DNA of 64,000 bases from Allomuricauda sp. TMED12 (GTDB taxonomy: Bacteria; Bacteroidota; Bacteroidia; Flavobacteriales; Flavobacteriaceae): NCBI GenBank assembly GCA_002167435.2, contig NHBR02000119.1, positions 1 to 64,000 of the forward strand. The letters run 5' to 3'. How positions within the stretch are numbered: the stretch's first letter is position 1; each line of letters begins with the position of its first letter. Positions 53,509 through 63,266 of this stretch are shown here, piece by piece. The translations under genes were made by a program, and so were the position numbers. The notes under the pieces are model-generated. The model did not search any database and was not told the DNA's origin. It saw only the letters and a list, made by a program, of their open reading frames with translations.

Positions 53509-55260
53509 TTATTTTTTATCGTTTAACAACTTTGCTTGACCAGCCCAATCGTCGCGTTGCGCGCGCCCTGGGAACCTTCCGGTAATCGAATCCAACAAAT
53601 CATACTCCTTTTCGGTCATTCTAGCGACCTGTGCATAGGTAAATATGCCTATCTCGTTCAAGGTACGCTCCATTTCGGGGCCGACACCTTTTATCTTTTT
53701 CAAATCGTCCGGGGTTTCTGTAGCGGCATCGAAAGTACCAATGGAACCCAGCAACTCGGACACTCCCACTTTATCACCAACAGTTGGCTTGGCCTCTCCC
53801 ATCAACACGTCATCGGTAATTGGCTCACCGTAGCTTACAACCTTGTTGACGTTCGTTGGCATTTCATAGAGAGGTTTACCTGCATCCCTCAATTTTTTGT
53901 ATTTCCCTCCCGATGCTTTTAAAATTGATTTCACCTCTGCTTGTGCAATTACCGGGAATGTTCTAGCATATAATAGGAACAATACGAAGAAGAAGCCAAT
54001 GGTTCCAATAAATATCCCGATGTCCACAAAGGTCGGGGAGAACATAGTCCAAGAAGATGGCAAGTAATCCCTGTGCAATGAGGTTACGATAATTACAAAA
54101 CGCTCAAACCACATACCTATGTTAACGACAATAGAAATGAAGAAGGAGAACATAATGCTGGTACGCAATTTTTTGAACCACATAAACTGCGGCGAGAAAA
54201 CATTACAGGTCATCATGGACCAGTAAGCCCACCAATATGGTCCCGTAGCTCTGTTCAAGAACGCATATTGTTCGTATTCAACTCCTGAATACCACGCAAT
54301 GAACAACTCTGTGATATAGGCACACCCAACAATGGAACCTGTAATCATAATTACAATGTTCATTAATTCGATATGTTGTACCGTAATATACGCTTCTAGA
54401 CTACACACTTTACGCATAATGATCAAAAGCGTGTTCACCATGGCAAATCCAGAGAAAATCGCTCCAGCAACAAAGTATGGTGGAAAAATGGTAGTGTGCC
54501 ATCCTGGAATCACCGAGGTAGCAAAGTCAAAAGATACAATGGTGTGTACGGAAAGTACCAAAGGTGTGGCCAAACCGGCCAATACCAAGGAAACTTCCTC
54601 AAAACGCTGCCAATCTTTTGCACGACCTGTCCAACCGAAGCTCAACAAGCTGTATATTTTCTTTTGGAACGGTTTTACCGCTCTATCACGAATCATCGCA
54701 AAATCAGGCAAAAGACCTGTCCACCAAAACACCAATGATACAGAAAGGTAGGTTGAAATCGCAAACACGTCCCAAAGCAAGGGAGAGTTAAAGTTTACCC
54801 AAAGTGAACCAAACTGGTTCGGTACTGGAAGTACCCAATAAGCCAACCATGGACGACCCATGTGAATAATTGGGAACAATCCTGCCTGGATAACCGAGAA
54901 AATGGTCATAGCCTCCGCAGAACGGTTGATTGCCATTCTCCATTTTTGACGGAAAAGCAATAGTACAGCTGAAATAAGTGTACCTGCGTGACCAATACCT
55001 ACCCACCATACAAAGTTGGTGATATCCCAGGCCCAGTTAACGGTTCGGTTAAGACCCCAAACCCCAATACCCGTGGAAACGGTATAAATGATACATCCTA
55101 GACCCCAGAGGAATGCCACTAGTGCGATGGTGAAAACAATCCACCATTGCTTATTGGCCTTTCCCTCAACCGGACGGGCAATGTCCACTGTTACATCGTG
55201 GTATCCTTTGTCTCCGACCACTAAGGGCTTTCGAATAGGTGCTTCGTAATGCGACGCCAT
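53509..55260 (-). CDS. actC: Alternative complex III subunit C with C-terminal helix-hairpin-helix tail
   Basis: A 583-residue NrfD-like membrane protein with about ten helices; the family binds quinol at the periplasmic side. Core motifs include VWWVGIGHAGTLISAVLLLF and FISIVVNIGMWFERFVI. After the last helix (about residue 425) is a cytoplasmic tail of about 150 residues; its final part reads PDDLKKIKGVGPEMERTLNE and GIFTYAQVARMT, a helix-hairpin-helix motif like those in ribosome- or DNA-associated proteins. Classical ActC ends soon after the membrane region. The tail's role is unknown. Confidence 0.93.
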   Translation of the reverse strand: MASHYEAPIRKPLVVGDKGYHDVTVDIARPVEGKANKQWWIVFTIALVAFLWGLGCIIYTVSTGIGVWGLNRTVNWAWDITNFVWWVGIGHAGTLISAVLLLFRQKWRMAINRSAEAMTIFSVIQAGLFPIIHMGRPWLAYWVLPVPNQFGSLWVNFNSPLLWDVFAISTYLSVSLVFWWTGLLPDFAMIRDRAVKPFQKKIYSLLSFGWTGRAKDWQRFEEVSLVLAGLATPLVLSVHTIVSFDFATSVIPGWHTTIFPPYFVAGAIFSGFAMVNTLLIIMRKVCSLEAYITVQHIELMNIVIMITGSIVGCAYITELFIAWYSGVEYEQYAFLNRATGPYWWAYWSMMTCNVFSPQFMWFKKLRTSIMFSFFISIVVNIGMWFERFVIIVTSLHRDYLPSSWTMFSPTFVDIGIFIGTIGFFFVLFLLYARTFPVIAQAEVKSILKASGGKYKKLRDAGKPLYEMPTNVNKVVSYGEPITDDVLMGEAKPTVGDKVGVSELLGSIGTFDAATETPDDLKKIKGVGPEMERTLNEIGIFTYAQVARMTEKEYDLLDSITGRFPGRAQRDDWAGQAKLLNDKK

Positions 55261-55293
55261 AATTTATCTTCTAGTTACTTCTTTTTTTATTGA

Positions 55294-58200
55294 TTAAGCC
55301 TCGTTGGTGTTTCTAACCTTTACATGATAGAACACGTTTGGTTTCGTTCCTACATGCTCCAACAAATGGTACATTCTGTCATCCTCTTTCAACTCTGCTA
55401 CCTTACTGTCATGGTCATTGATATCACCAAAAACCATAGCTCCACTGCTACAAGCTGCTGAACAAGCAGTTTGGAACTCGCCATCTTTGATGACCCTTCC
55501 ATCTCTCTTGGCATCCAAAATAGTTTTTTGTGTCATTTGGATACACATGGAGCATTTTTCCATAACACCTCTTGAACGTACATTAACATCTGGGTTAATT
55601 ACCATTTTACCCAAATCGTTGTTCATGTTAAAGTCAAACTCGTCATTGTCGCTATACAAGAACCAGTTGAACCTACGAACTTTATATGGACAGTTGTTTG
55701 CACAATATCTTGTACCTACACAACGGTTATAAGCCATATGATTTTGCCCTTGCCTACTATGAGATGTTGCCGCTACAGGGCAAACTGTTTCGCACGGTGC
55801 ATGATTACAATGCTGGCACATTACGGGCTGGAAAGCCACTTGTGGATTGGCAGAAGGATCTTCCATCTCTCTGAATCCTCCAAGAGAACCTTTCTCTCCC
55901 CAAAGACCATCCATTTCTTCTTTCTTCTCATTATCTCCTTCAAAAGTTTCTTCTGAAGAATAGTATCTATCAATACGCAACCAGTGCATATCTCTAGAAC
56001 GACGCATTTCAGCTTTTCCAACAACAGGAACGTTATTCTCTGCATGACACGCTATAACACAAGCACCACAACCGGTACAAGCATTTAAATCGATGGACAA
56101 ATTAAAGTGATGTCCTATACTTCTATCAAATTCATCCCACAAATCCGCATCTGGCGAAGTAACGGGAATTTCATTGTGGTTCAAAGAGACGTGCGGCATT
56201 GGATTCCATTCCGCATGATCTTTAGTATTAAAAATCTCCAAGGTGGTTTCCTTGATGATATCACCTCTACCCATCAATGTCTTTTGCGACTGCACACAAG
56301 CAAACTCATGCACTCCTGAGGCTTTTTCAACAGTAACAGATTGCACATCGGAGAAATTACCATATAATGTATAGGCATTAACCCCTATTGCCATCTCTTC
56401 CTGCATTCCAGCTTTTCTACCGTAACCATAAGAAAGACCTACGGTTCCCACCGTCTGGCCAGGCTGAACAATAACCGGTACACTTTCCAGCACTTTTCCA
56501 TCAACGGTAAGGTTTACATAACCACCGTTAAGTCCACCATCGGCCTCAATCGTATTTTCAAGACCCCAAGCTTCGGCATCCGCTTTGGAAACAGTTACAT
56601 AATTGTCCCAAGAAACCCTAGAAATAGGATCAGGGAATTCTTGCAACCAAGGGTTGTTGGCCTGACGACCATCCCCCATTCCTACTTTGGAATAAAGCAC
56701 CAACTCGGTACCTGGACTTGTTGAATTCACCAAAGAACGCACCGCTGAGGCAATTGGAACGATTTCTGGCTGCTCTTCCCCTGAATCGGAAGTAACAGTT
56801 TCTTCAACAGCAACAACTGGCGCTACATAAACACCATCTTGCAATGCCTTGTTCCAAGATCCACCTTGAAGCAAATCCGTACTCCAAGTTTCTTTAATGT
56901 ATTCATAATATGTTTTCTCGACGCCCATCCATGTCAACAGTGCAGTTTGAAACTGTTTTGTATCAAACAACTCACGAATGGCAGGTTGCATCAAGCTATA
57001 TTGTCCTTTTTTAAATTCGGCATCACCCCAAGATTCTAAGTAATGGGAAGCTGCAGCCACATAACTGGAAGCCTGTGCTGTTTCATCATTAATATAAGCA
57101 AAGTCAACTGACACATCTACCTGCTCTAGTCCTGAAATGAACTCTTCAGCATTTGGCAATGTGTATGCTGGGTTAACACCATCCATAATCAATGCACCCA
57201 CACGGCCCGCGTTCATATCAGCAACCAATTTGGCCACTTTAGCTGCGTCACCCTGACGCACATATTTTGGTTTTTCGACATCAAAGGCCTCACTGGCCAA
57301 CAATTTGTTGATCGCTAAAACAACAGTCTGTGCATTTTCGTCATTAAGACCACTTACAACAACAGCTTTACTGCCCGCTTTTTTGATTTCAGCCGCAACT
57401 TTATCAACGGCCTCGTCTACATCAGAAGTTCCGCCGCCAACACTGCTACCGTTTAACTTACCATACAATTTGGCAAGGGCGATTTTTTGCTGCGTAGGTG
57501 TCATTGGATATCTTTTATCCGCATTGGCCCCCGTCAAAGACATGTTGGCCTCCAACTGCACGTGCCTGGACATCTTTCCATTTTTTGGAACACGGCCTTT
57601 TGCATAACCGGAATCATATCCACCACCTTGCCAATCACCTAGAAAATCAGCTCCGAAAGAAACAATCAAATCAGCTTTCTCGAAATCATAATCCGGCAAG
57701 GCACGCTCACCATAAGCCTTATTAAATGCATTTAGAGCAGCATCTTCAGAAATGGCATCATAAACCACATGGTTCACATTCTCGCCGTAAGCTGCTTTAA
57801 ACTCAGATATCAACTTAGTAGTTGAGGGGCTGGCATAGGTCTGTGTCAATAACACTACTTGCTTGTTGGAGCCTTTCAAAGCATTCAACTTTGCTTTGAC
57901 AGTAGCATCCAAAACTTTCCACTCAACAGGTTCACCATTGGCCATCGGCCCTTGAACTCTTTTACTATCGTACAATGACAAAACAGAGGCCTGCACCCTT
58001 GCATTGGCACCCCCATTAACTTTGGCATCGGTATTGTTTTCAATTTTGATCGGCCTTCCTTCCCTGGTCTTCACCAAGATGCTGGCAAAGTCAAAACCAT
58101 CCGCTATAGTGGTAGCGTAATAATTCGCCACACCAGGAACTATATTGTCCGGCTGCACTACGTAAGGAATGGATTTATGGACCGGGCCTTCGCACGCCGC

Positions 58201-58404
58201 AACCGTAGCTGCTGCCGTACTGAAACCTACATATTTTAAGAAATCCCTACGGGATGTGTTGGAGGAAGACAAGTTTTCCTTGTCGCCCAAAAATTCATCA
58301 ACGGGAATTTCCTCTGTAAACTCGTTGTTTCTTAGCGCCTCAACAATGGAATCGTTCGGGTTTAACTCCGCTTCACTTTTCCAATATTTTTTGTTTGATG
58401 CCAT
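55294..58404 (-). CDS. actB: Alternative complex III subunit B (molybdopterin-family plus Fe-S domain)
   Basis: A 1036-residue protein that fuses a molybdopterin-oxidoreductase-like domain (about 60-720) with a ferredoxin-like Fe-S domain (about 745-1000). The Tat-type leader has SRRDFLKYVGFSTAAATVAAC, whose Cys may be lipidated. The Fe-S part has CTGCGACVIACHAENN, CQHCNHAPCETVCPVA, CVGTRYCANNCPYKV and CSMCIQMTQ, enough for four clusters. In ACIII the first domain lacks a Mo cofactor, and the Fe-S chain relays electrons from quinol to haems. It is 32 bases after actA and 33 before actC. Confidence 0.95.
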   Translation of the reverse strand: MASNKKYWKSEAELNPNDSIVEALRNNEFTEEIPVDEFLGDKENLSSSNTSRRDFLKYVGFSTAAATVAACEGPVHKSIPYVVQPDNIVPGVANYYATTIADGFDFASILVKTREGRPIKIENNTDAKVNGGANARVQASVLSLYDSKRVQGPMANGEPVEWKVLDATVKAKLNALKGSNKQVVLLTQTYASPSTTKLISEFKAAYGENVNHVVYDAISEDAALNAFNKAYGERALPDYDFEKADLIVSFGADFLGDWQGGGYDSGYAKGRVPKNGKMSRHVQLEANMSLTGANADKRYPMTPTQQKIALAKLYGKLNGSSVGGGTSDVDEAVDKVAAEIKKAGSKAVVVSGLNDENAQTVVLAINKLLASEAFDVEKPKYVRQGDAAKVAKLVADMNAGRVGALIMDGVNPAYTLPNAEEFISGLEQVDVSVDFAYINDETAQASSYVAAASHYLESWGDAEFKKGQYSLMQPAIRELFDTKQFQTALLTWMGVEKTYYEYIKETWSTDLLQGGSWNKALQDGVYVAPVVAVEETVTSDSGEEQPEIVPIASAVRSLVNSTSPGTELVLYSKVGMGDGRQANNPWLQEFPDPISRVSWDNYVTVSKADAEAWGLENTIEADGGLNGGYVNLTVDGKVLESVPVIVQPGQTVGTVGLSYGYGRKAGMQEEMAIGVNAYTLYGNFSDVQSVTVEKASGVHEFACVQSQKTLMGRGDIIKETTLEIFNTKDHAEWNPMPHVSLNHNEIPVTSPDADLWDEFDRSIGHHFNLSIDLNACTGCGACVIACHAENNVPVVGKAEMRRSRDMHWLRIDRYYSSEETFEGDNEKKEEMDGLWGEKGSLGGFREMEDPSANPQVAFQPVMCQHCNHAPCETVCPVAATSHSRQGQNHMAYNRCVGTRYCANNCPYKVRRFNWFLYSDNDEFDFNMNNDLGKMVINPDVNVRSRGVMEKCSMCIQMTQKTILDAKRDGRVIKDGEFQTACSAACSSGAMVFGDINDHDSKVAELKEDDRMYHLLEHVGTKPNVFYHVKVRNTNEA

Positions 58405-58436
58405 ACGATATATCTGAGATTATCTTCTTTTAATTC

Positions 58437-59804
58437 TTAATAGTGACATTTACCACATTCCAAACCGCCCATCATGGCAGCAGTCAATTCCTCAACACCA
58501 TACTTTTTGGACAATTCTTCATGGATTGCTTCGTAATAGGCGTTGCCCTGAACCTTAACATTGGTCTCACGGTGACAATTAATACACCATCCCATAGTCA
58601 ATGGAGCGAATTGCTCTACAATTTCCATCTCCTCAACTGGACCGTGACAAGTTTGACACTCTACACCGGCCACAGAAACGTGCTGGGAGTGGTTGAAATA
58701 AGCAAAATCCGGTAATTGATGAATCCTAACCCATTCCACTGGTTCCGAATCACCCGTGTAGCTCTGGTTTTCTTCATCCCAACCTACTGCCTTATATAAT
58801 TTTTTGATTTCTCCTGTATAAAATTCATTCGTATACCCGTTAGCCAAATCCTCTGCCGACGGCCCTTCCGGGTTACCTGCATACTCATAAATGGATTTAT
58901 GACAGTTCATACAAACATTTAAGGAAGGTATACCTGAAGTTTTGGACACCCTTGCTGAAGAGTGACAATATTTACAATCAACCTTATTATCACCTGCATG
59001 AATCTTGTGAGAAAAATGTATGGGCTGAACAGGAGCGTAACCTTGATCGATTCCAACCTGCATCATCCATCCATATGCGAAATACGCACTAGCCAAAAGC
59101 AAGAACACCACGCTCACCAAAACCAAGAACTGATTTTGAACAAATGCCTTCCATAGCGGCAAACGTTTTTCTTTTTCCTGCGCAAGAACAACTCCATTAG
59201 CTTCGGCAATCCTTCGCAAAGTCTTGTTAACCAAAATCAACATAACCACCAAAAGACCAAACACTAAGGCCAGCGCCCCAAGAATCATCTCGTTAGATAT
59301 TCCGGAACTTGAACCTGTTGCCTCACCTCCCGCAGGAGCAGCAGCCGTTGCAGCAGCTGGCGCCGGTGGTGGAGCCGCAGTGTAAGCCAAAATATCGTCT
59401 ATATCTTCGTTTGACAATGTTGGAAAGGGGGTCATTGCCGCCTGATTATACTCTGCATAAATTTTATTTGCGTAGGAATCCCCAGAAGAAATAACGCCAG
59501 GGCTATTTTTAATCCAAGCATAAATCCATTCCTTATCCAAACCTTCATCTTCTGCCAACCTTGCTTCCACATTGGCCAAAGCAGGACCGGTCATTTTGCG
59601 CTCCAAGGCATGACATGCAGCACAATTCTGGTTAAAAAGTTGCTTACCTTTCGCGGGGTCTCCTCCAGATGCAACTGCAGTTTCCTCCGTAGCTACGTCA
59701 GTGGCAGCTTCGGATTCTTCCTGTGCATAAAAAGATGTGGAGAATAATAGGAGAGTTAAACCTAAAACTTTTGAAAATAGATGGCGGTATAAAACCTTTT
59801 TCAT
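58437..59804 (-). CDS. actA: Alternative complex III subunit A, hexahaem form
   Basis: A 455-residue protein with a signal peptide (1-27). An N-terminal monohaem cytochrome domain (about 48-143) has CAACH at 61-65. After a Pro/Ala linker come two transmembrane helices (about 172-192 and 224-246), then a pentahaem domain with CKYCH (277), CMNCH (298), CQTCH, CINCH and CGKCH near the C-terminus. The typical ActA is pentahaem; the extra N-terminal haem domain makes six. It is the first gene of the act-cox operon. A TACTTTTG box lies about 88 bases upstream. Confidence 0.93.
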   Translation of the reverse strand: MKKVLYRHLFSKVLGLTLLLFSTSFYAQEESEAATDVATEETAVASGGDPAKGKQLFNQNCAACHALERKMTGPALANVEARLAEDEGLDKEWIYAWIKNSPGVISSGDSYANKIYAEYNQAAMTPFPTLSNEDIDDILAYTAAPPPAPAAATAAAPAGGEATGSSSGISNEMILGALALVFGLLVVMLILVNKTLRRIAEANGVVLAQEKEKRLPLWKAFVQNQFLVLVSVVFLLLASAYFAYGWMMQVGIDQGYAPVQPIHFSHKIHAGDNKVDCKYCHSSARVSKTSGIPSLNVCMNCHKSIYEYAGNPEGPSAEDLANGYTNEFYTGEIKKLYKAVGWDEENQSYTGDSEPVEWVRIHQLPDFAYFNHSQHVSVAGVECQTCHGPVEEMEIVEQFAPLTMGWCINCHRETNVKVQGNAYYEAIHEELSKKYGVEELTAAMMGGLECGKCHY

Positions 59805-59891
59805 ATTCGTTAAATTTCTATCGAAATCTTTGGTACGATTCTTTCTATTGAGTTTGAGAGCAATAGCTTTTTACCCTACCAAGAATGGCAA

Positions 59892-59899
59892 CAAAAGTA
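59892..59899 (-). promoter_or_regulatory. Candidate -7 box of the act-cox operon
   Basis: The minus strand reads TACTTTTG, matching TAnnTTTG, followed by TTGCCATTC; it would give a leader of about 80 bases for actA. The upstream region has no exact TTG at the right distance. No other -7 match is seen in this 235-base spacer on this strand. Confidence 0.45.
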
Positions 59900-59978
59900 A
59901 GACATACAGGTATTTTTTGAAATGTTAAGGTATTTATAACTTATAATTTATAAAGATTCTAAATAACTTTGCCCCGAC

Positions 59979-60006
59979 TTGGTTATCCTATAATAATCTA
60001 CATTTG
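59979..60006 (+). promoter_or_regulatory. Candidate promoter of the SPOR gene
   Basis: TTG (59979-59981), a 17-base spacer and TACATTTG (59999-60006) lie 33 bases before the ATG at 60040. A second box TAACTTTG (59964-59971) further upstream is an alternative. Confidence 0.5.
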
Positions 60007-60039
60007 CAATAAGCGCAAACAATACAACACTGAAACAAC

Positions 60040-60417
60040 ATGAAAACCACAGTATTTACAGCAATTTTAATTGGTTTGACTACTCAGATTTCCGCACAGG
60101 ATGCACAAGTGACCATTCAACAAGATTCAAAAATTGATGAATTGGTAAAACTTTACGCTAAGGTTCATGCTAATTCTGGATTTTACCAAATTCAGGTTGG
60201 TTTTGGGAACTATAAGAAGGCACAAGAGTTATTAAATCAGGTAGAAATTGATTTTCCTACTTGGTATTCTAAAATAGAGTTTGAATCACCTACATACCGA
60301 GTAAGACTAGGTAGGTTTAAAACTAAATTGGAGGCTGAACGAAAGTATCTGGAGGTTCGAAAAAAATATCCGGACGCCATGCTTCTTAAACCAGAGGAAA
60401 AAGAAACCAAATCATAA
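60040..60417 (+). CDS. Exported SPOR-domain protein
   Basis: A 125-residue protein with a signal peptide (MKTTVFTAILIGLTTQISAQ) and one SPOR domain (about 45-115): SGFYQIQVGFGNYKKAQELL, and YRVRLGRFKTKLEAERKYLE. SPOR domains bind denuded peptidoglycan glycan strands, often at the division septum. No other domain is present. It stands alone between act and infB genes and shares a bidirectional terminator with infB. Confidence 0.9.
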   Translation: MKTTVFTAILIGLTTQISAQDAQVTIQQDSKIDELVKLYAKVHANSGFYQIQVGFGNYKKAQELLNQVEIDFPTWYSKIEFESPTYRVRLGRFKTKLEAERKYLEVRKKYPDAMLLKPEEKETKS

Positions 60418-60447
60418 AAAAATCCCGCTCAAAAGGCGGGATTTTTT
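60416..60447. terminator. Bidirectional terminator between SPOR gene and infB
   Basis: AAAAATCCCGC and GCGGGATTTTT pair around a short loop (TCAAAAG) with A and T runs on both sides. It can end both the plus-strand SPOR transcript and the nusA-infB transcript. Confidence 0.85.
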
Positions 60448-60473
60448 ATTTGAATAGATATTAATTTTACCTG

Positions 60474-63224
60474 TTACAGCTTTTTCTTGACCGCAACTTC
60501 TTGGAAGGCTTCAACAATATCCCCTTCCCTAATATCATTGTAATTCTTAATTTGAAGTCCACAATCGTACCCTTTGGATACTTCTTTGACATCATCTTTA
60601 AATCGTTTCAGCGAAGCCAGCTCACCCGTGTAAATCACTACCCCGTCGCTAATCAACCTGATACGTGAGTTTCTAAAGATTTTACCACTGGTAACCATAC
60701 AACCCGCAATGGTTCCTATCTTAGAAATCTTAAAGGTTTCCCTGATTTCTGCATTACCTGTGATTTCTTCTTTCATCTCTGGAGACAACATACCCTCCAT
60801 TGCATCTTTGAGGTCATTGATGGCATCATATATAATGGAGTATGTCCTGATATCGATTTCTTCTTTATCCGCAATGGTCCTGGCGTTACCCATTGGCCTT
60901 ACATTAAATCCGATTATAATCGCATCGGAGGCACTTGCCAACAACACATCGGATTCTGTAATGGCACCAACTCCTTTGTGAATAATGTTCACTTGAATTT
61001 CATCTGTGGACAATTTCTGGAATGAATCCGTTAATGCCTCTACGGAACCATCCACATCACCTTTAAGGATAATGTTCAGTTCTTGGAAATCACCCAGTGC
61101 GATTCTTCGCCCAATTTCATCCAAGGTAATATGACGCTGTGTTCTTACCGATTGCTCACGCTGCAACTGCGAACGTTTTGCTGCAATCTGCTTTGCTTCA
61201 CGCTCATCTTCCAATACATGGAACCTATCACCAGCCTGAGGCGCCCCATCCAATCCTAAAATAGAAATTGGCGTGGCGGGTCCTGCACTTTCAACATTTT
61301 TACCCCTTTCATCCTGCATTGCCTTGACCTTACCACTACAAGTTCCAGCCAACACATAATCCCCGATATTTAAGGTTCCGGTCTGCACCAATATGGTAGC
61401 GACATAACCACGTCCTTTATCCAAGAAGGCTTCCACAACCGTTCCCGTTGCCAATCTATCTGGATTTGCCTTAAGCTCTAACAGCTCCGCTTCCAGCAAG
61501 ACTTTTTCCAACAACTCGGGCACTCCCTGCCCAGTCTTGGCAGAGATATCCTGGGATTGCACTTTACCTCCCCAGTCTTCTACCAACAAATTCATACTGG
61601 CCAAGCCTTCTTTAATCTTATCAGGGTTTGCCGTAGGTTTATCCACTTTGTTGATTGCAAATACTATAGGTACTCCTGCTGCTTGCGCATGACTAATCGC
61701 CTCTTTGGTTTGAGGCATAATATCATCATCCGCCGCAATAACGATAATAGCAATATCGGTTACTTGGGCACCACGCGCTCGCATAGCGGTAAACGCTTCG
61801 TGGCCTGGTGTATCCAAGAATGTTATTTTTTGCCCATCTTCCAAAGAAACTCCATAAGCACCAATATGCTGGGTAATACCCCCACTCTCACCTGCGATTA
61901 CATTCTCTTGACGGACATAATCCAATAAAGATGTTTTACCATGATCTACGTGCCCCATTACCGTAACAATCGGTGCTCGAGGCTCCAAATCTTCCGGAGT
62001 GTCCTCCACTTCCTCGATGGTTTCCTCGATTTCCGCGGTCACAAACTCTACTTCATAACCAAATTCATCAGCAACAATAGAAAGGGTCTCGGCATCCAAA
62101 CGCTGGTTCAACGTTACCATGATGCCCAAGGACATACAGGCCGAAATAATCTGGGTCGTTGAAACATTCATCATGGTAGCAAGCTCATTGACCGTAACAA
62201 ATTCGGTCACCTTGAGAATCTTGCTCTCCATTTCTTGTTTCTCAAGATCTTTCTCCGTTTGCTGACGGTGCTGATCCCTTTTCTCCCTACGATATTTGGC
62301 TCCTTTGCCTTTACTGGATTTCCCTTGAAGTTTTTCCAAGGTTTCCCGCACCTGTTTTTGTACTTCTTCTTCGGTAGGCTCTACCTTAGGAGCGGATGAA
62401 CGCTGTCCTTTTCTGCCCGGTCCTCCTCTATTTGGGCGACCACCACCAGATTGCGGTCCACTTTTGACGATTCTTCTTCGGCGTTTTTTGCGGTCACCGC
62501 TATCCGATGCACTTCCTTTATTGGCATTGGATTTTTGATTATCCTCTTTCTTCTTTTTGACAGGTTTTTTAAACTTTGAAAGGTCTATTTTATCACCTGT
62601 GATCTTAGGCCCTGAAAGCTTTTGGTAATTAGTTTTCAAGGTTCCTGTTTCTGAGGTTTCGGAAGTCTCTTTGCTTTCCTCTTTGGCCTCTACTTCTTTC
62701 TTTTCTGGAGATTCTGGAGATTCTGGAGATTTTGGCTTTTCAGACTTTTCCTTGACCGGCATTTCCTCCTTTACTTTCTCTTCGCCCTTTTCGGGCTCAA
62801 CTTTTGGAGCTTCCTCTTCTTTTGGCTTCTCCTCCTTAGGCTTGGGCTTGTCCGATTTTTTATCCAAATCTATTTTACCTACGGTTTTGGGTCCAGAAAG
62901 CTCAGCTTTGGCTTTAACCACTTGCTGTTCCGCTTCTTTTTTCTCCTTCGCCAACCTTCGCTCTTCCTGTTCTTTCTCCATTCGGATCCGGATTGCTTCC
63001 TTCTCCTTCCTTTTTTCTTCACCAACTTCCTTCGAAGCAACCTTTTTGCTCTTATCCGTTTGGAATTCATCCAACAGAACTTGATACACCTCATTGGATA
63101 TCTTTGTTGTAGGCCGCGCCTCCACCTCATGCCCTTCCGAGTTAAGGTAGTCGACCGCTCTATCCAGTGAAATATTCAATTCTCTAAGAACTTTGTTCAG
63201 TCGTATTGTTGGATTTTCTGCCAT
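60474..63224 (-). CDS. infB: Translation initiation factor IF-2
   Basis: A 916-residue GTPase that positions initiator tRNA on the ribosome. An IF-2 N-terminal domain (1-60) is followed by a long charged, Lys/Glu-rich linker (about 65-320), then the G domain with [26 protein letters not shown] and NKVDKP, and domains II-IV ending [15 protein letters not shown]. The linker includes an SPE triplet repeat from three copies of a 9-base unit (62703-62729) that may vary in number among strains. It is 42 bases after nusA, the usual nusA-infB order. Confidence 0.97.
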   Translation of the reverse strand: MAENPTIRLNKVLRELNISLDRAVDYLNSEGHEVEARPTTKISNEVYQVLLDEFQTDKSKKVASKEVGEEKRKEKEAIRIRMEKEQEERRLAKEKKEAEQQVVKAKAELSGPKTVGKIDLDKKSDKPKPKEEKPKEEEAPKVEPEKGEEKVKEEMPVKEKSEKPKSPESPESPEKKEVEAKEESKETSETSETGTLKTNYQKLSGPKITGDKIDLSKFKKPVKKKKEDNQKSNANKGSASDSGDRKKRRRRIVKSGPQSGGGRPNRGGPGRKGQRSSAPKVEPTEEEVQKQVRETLEKLQGKSSKGKGAKYRREKRDQHRQQTEKDLEKQEMESKILKVTEFVTVNELATMMNVSTTQIISACMSLGIMVTLNQRLDAETLSIVADEFGYEVEFVTAEIEETIEEVEDTPEDLEPRAPIVTVMGHVDHGKTSLLDYVRQENVIAGESGGITQHIGAYGVSLEDGQKITFLDTPGHEAFTAMRARGAQVTDIAIIVIAADDDIMPQTKEAISHAQAAGVPIVFAINKVDKPTANPDKIKEGLASMNLLVEDWGGKVQSQDISAKTGQGVPELLEKVLLEAELLELKANPDRLATGTVVEAFLDKGRGYVATILVQTGTLNIGDYVLAGTCSGKVKAMQDERGKNVESAGPATPISILGLDGAPQAGDRFHVLEDEREAKQIAAKRSQLQREQSVRTQRHITLDEIGRRIALGDFQELNIILKGDVDGSVEALTDSFQKLSTDEIQVNIIHKGVGAITESDVLLASASDAIIIGFNVRPMGNARTIADKEEIDIRTYSIIYDAINDLKDAMEGMLSPEMKEEITGNAEIRETFKISKIGTIAGCMVTSGKIFRNSRIRLISDGVVIYTGELASLKRFKDDVKEVSKGYDCGLQIKNYNDIREGDIVEAFQEVAVKKKL
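62703..62729 (-). repeat. 9-base tandem repeat in the infB linker
   Basis: TTCTGGAGA occurs three times head to tail on the plus strand, encoding repeated Ser-Pro-Glu on the other strand. The unit length keeps frame, so copy number could change without harm. Confidence 0.7.
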
Positions 63225-63266
63225 AAATAATTTTACTTGCCCTAAATTTTCGCTGCTAATATAAGC

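Noticed and set aside
55294-58404. ActB as a formate dehydrogenase or nitrate reductase
   Set aside because: Despite the molybdopterin-family domain and Fe-S clusters, the neighbours are ActA, C, D, E and F, and the fused layout is that of alternative complex III, in which this domain has no Mo cofactor.
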